This document shows, in pieces, positions 63,274-64,000 of a stretch of 64,000 bases of DNA. Both the position numbers and the translations under genes were made by a program. The notes beneath the pieces are model-generated. The model saw only the letters and a program-made list of their open reading frames with translations, was not told the origin of the DNA and did no database searches. The DNA comes from Adhaeribacter swui. GTDB taxonomy: Bacteria; Bacteroidota; Bacteroidia; Cytophagales; Hymenobacteraceae. Where the stretch lies: positions 5,462,585 through 5,526,584 of the forward strand of contig NZ_CP055156.1 of assembly GCF_014217805.1 (NCBI RefSeq). Reading direction: 5' to 3'. Each line of letters begins with the position of its first letter. Within the stretch, counting starts at the first letter, position 1.

Positions 63274-64000
63274 ATGAAGAAATTAATACTTGCTATTTTA
63301 TTACTGCCTACCTTCCTGCACGCCCAAAACAGAACCGTAGATAGCCTATTAACTTTATTAAATTCAAATCTTGGTAAAGCAGATTTAGTAAGTTTAAATT
63401 GCCAACTTAGCCGGCAGTACCAATTTTCTGATATTAAAAAAGCTAAAAATTACGCGCAAGCTGCCGTAGACTTGGCGTCTAAGTTTCGTTTAACCAACAA
63501 AGAGGCCGAAGCTTTAACGCTCCTGGGGCACGCGCATTTGGTGTTAGGCGAGTTTGATCAGGCGTTAGCCTGCCATTTTAAATCTTTGAAACTAGCTGAA
63601 CAAGCTCACGATACCACCGTTATTGTGGCATCTTATAATGCTTTAGGGGGCATGTACCACAAAGTTAAAGATTCTAAAAGTGCTTTTTTGTATATCCGGA
63701 AAGCCGGAAATCTGGCCCGGCGGGTAAACGATACTTTGGGCTTGAGCAAGGTTTACAATAATCTGGGCAACCTTTACGAAGAAGAAAAAAAGTACAATCA
63801 GGCTTTTTCTTACTTCGCAAAAGCAGCTAGTATGCAACGGCTACTCGGTCGCAACCGCAACTTAGCCATAAGTTTGCACAACATGGGCCACGTGCACATT
63901 TATCTCCCGCACCCCGAAAAAGGCCTCCCCTATTTGTTTGAGTCGCTGGAAATAAATCAAACTATCCAGAACAATATGCTGCGGTCGGGCACTTTGGGCA
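63274..64000 (+). CDS. Exported TPR-repeat protein, N-terminal part
   Basis: The frame is open from ATG 63274 to the end of the window, 242 residues. A signal peptide (MKKLILAILLLPTFLHAQ) is followed by tetratricopeptide repeats: AEALTLLGHAHLVLGEFDQA, VASYNALGGMYHKVKDSKSA, SKVYNNLGNLYEEEKKYNQA, and LAISLHNMGHVHIYLPHPEK, about 40 residues apart. In Bacteroidetes such an N-terminus usually precedes a transmembrane helix and a histidine kinase, LuxR/HTH or cyclase domain, so the rest is probably a sensor. The effector part lies outside the window. Confidence 0.9.
   Translation, partial: MKKLILAILLLPTFLHAQNRTVDSLLTLLNSNLGKADLVSLNCQLSRQYQFSDIKKAKNYAQAAVDLASKFRLTNKEAEALTLLGHAHLVLGEFDQALACHFKSLKLAEQAHDTTVIVASYNALGGMYHKVKDSKSAFLYIRKAGNLARRVNDTLGLSKVYNNLGNLYEEEKKYNQAFSYFAKAASMQRLLGRNRNLAISLHNMGHVHIYLPHPEKGLPYLFESLEINQTIQNNMLRSGTLG

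Overview
The window looks like a chromosomal segment of a Bacteroidetes bacterium, most likely order Cytophagales near Hymenobacteraceae/Adhaeribacter. That placement is inferred from the SusC/SusD pairs, Bacteroidetes-type promoter elements (TAnnTTTG), many lipoproteins, and the divergent dusB/CPBP and ribD/prmC gene pairs. It was not tested by any search. Nearly every intergenic gap contains an A/T palindrome of the form AAATTTTTAAAAATTT, which appears to be a signature of this genome.

Region 1 (1-20270) is a catabolic island built around two SusC/SusD uptake systems. It encodes exported enzymes: a RidA-family deaminase, an EF_0837-type amidohydrolase, two paralogous sorbosone/glucose-dehydrogenase-like beta-propellers (one fused to cytochrome c), a SelA-like PLP lyase with an extra C-terminal beta domain, a CBM9-like protein and a second amidohydrolase. 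One ECF sigma factor lies in the middle. Together they suggest envelope-located oxidation and deamination of an amino sugar or N-acylated sugar acid. The pathway is inferred and its substrate is unknown.

Region 2 (20271-36156) is mixed. It holds an outer-membrane barrel, an AhpD-like/Crp-Fnr pair (the regulator seems to lack a normal start), a DUF4269 protein, a large propeller-HEAT-cytochrome c lipoprotein, rhamnose mutarotase, a GntR regulator, a class B1 metallo-beta-lactamase, two PepSY-like lipoproteins, an SdiA-regulated lipoprotein, a two-component system and a Tat-exported Gfo/Idh/MocA oxidoreductase. Two gene relics occur here: an AraC-type HTH and an N-terminal fragment of a type I restriction subunit (hsdR).

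Region 3 (36157-42920) is housekeeping: dusB, a CPBP protease, cdsA, psd, a free-methionine sulfoxide reductase, ribD and prmC. Region 4 (43060-49773) makes nucleotide sugars for a surface polysaccharide (UDP-HexNAc acid branch, galE, rmlB, rmlA). No glycosyltransferase, flippase or polymerase is in the window.

Region 5 (50027-64000) holds two amidohydrolase-like proteins in tandem (three domains, only one with a metal-binding HxH), a phosphatase, an exported aldo/keto reductase, an AT-rich orphan, rtcB behind a probable attenuator with a 24-codon leader ORF, pfkB, a methyltransferase, a STAS-like protein and the start of a TPR protein. Several families of hairpin repeats (REP/REPIN-like) are scattered between genes. 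I saw no CRISPR array, tRNA, rRNA, intact transposase or prophage.
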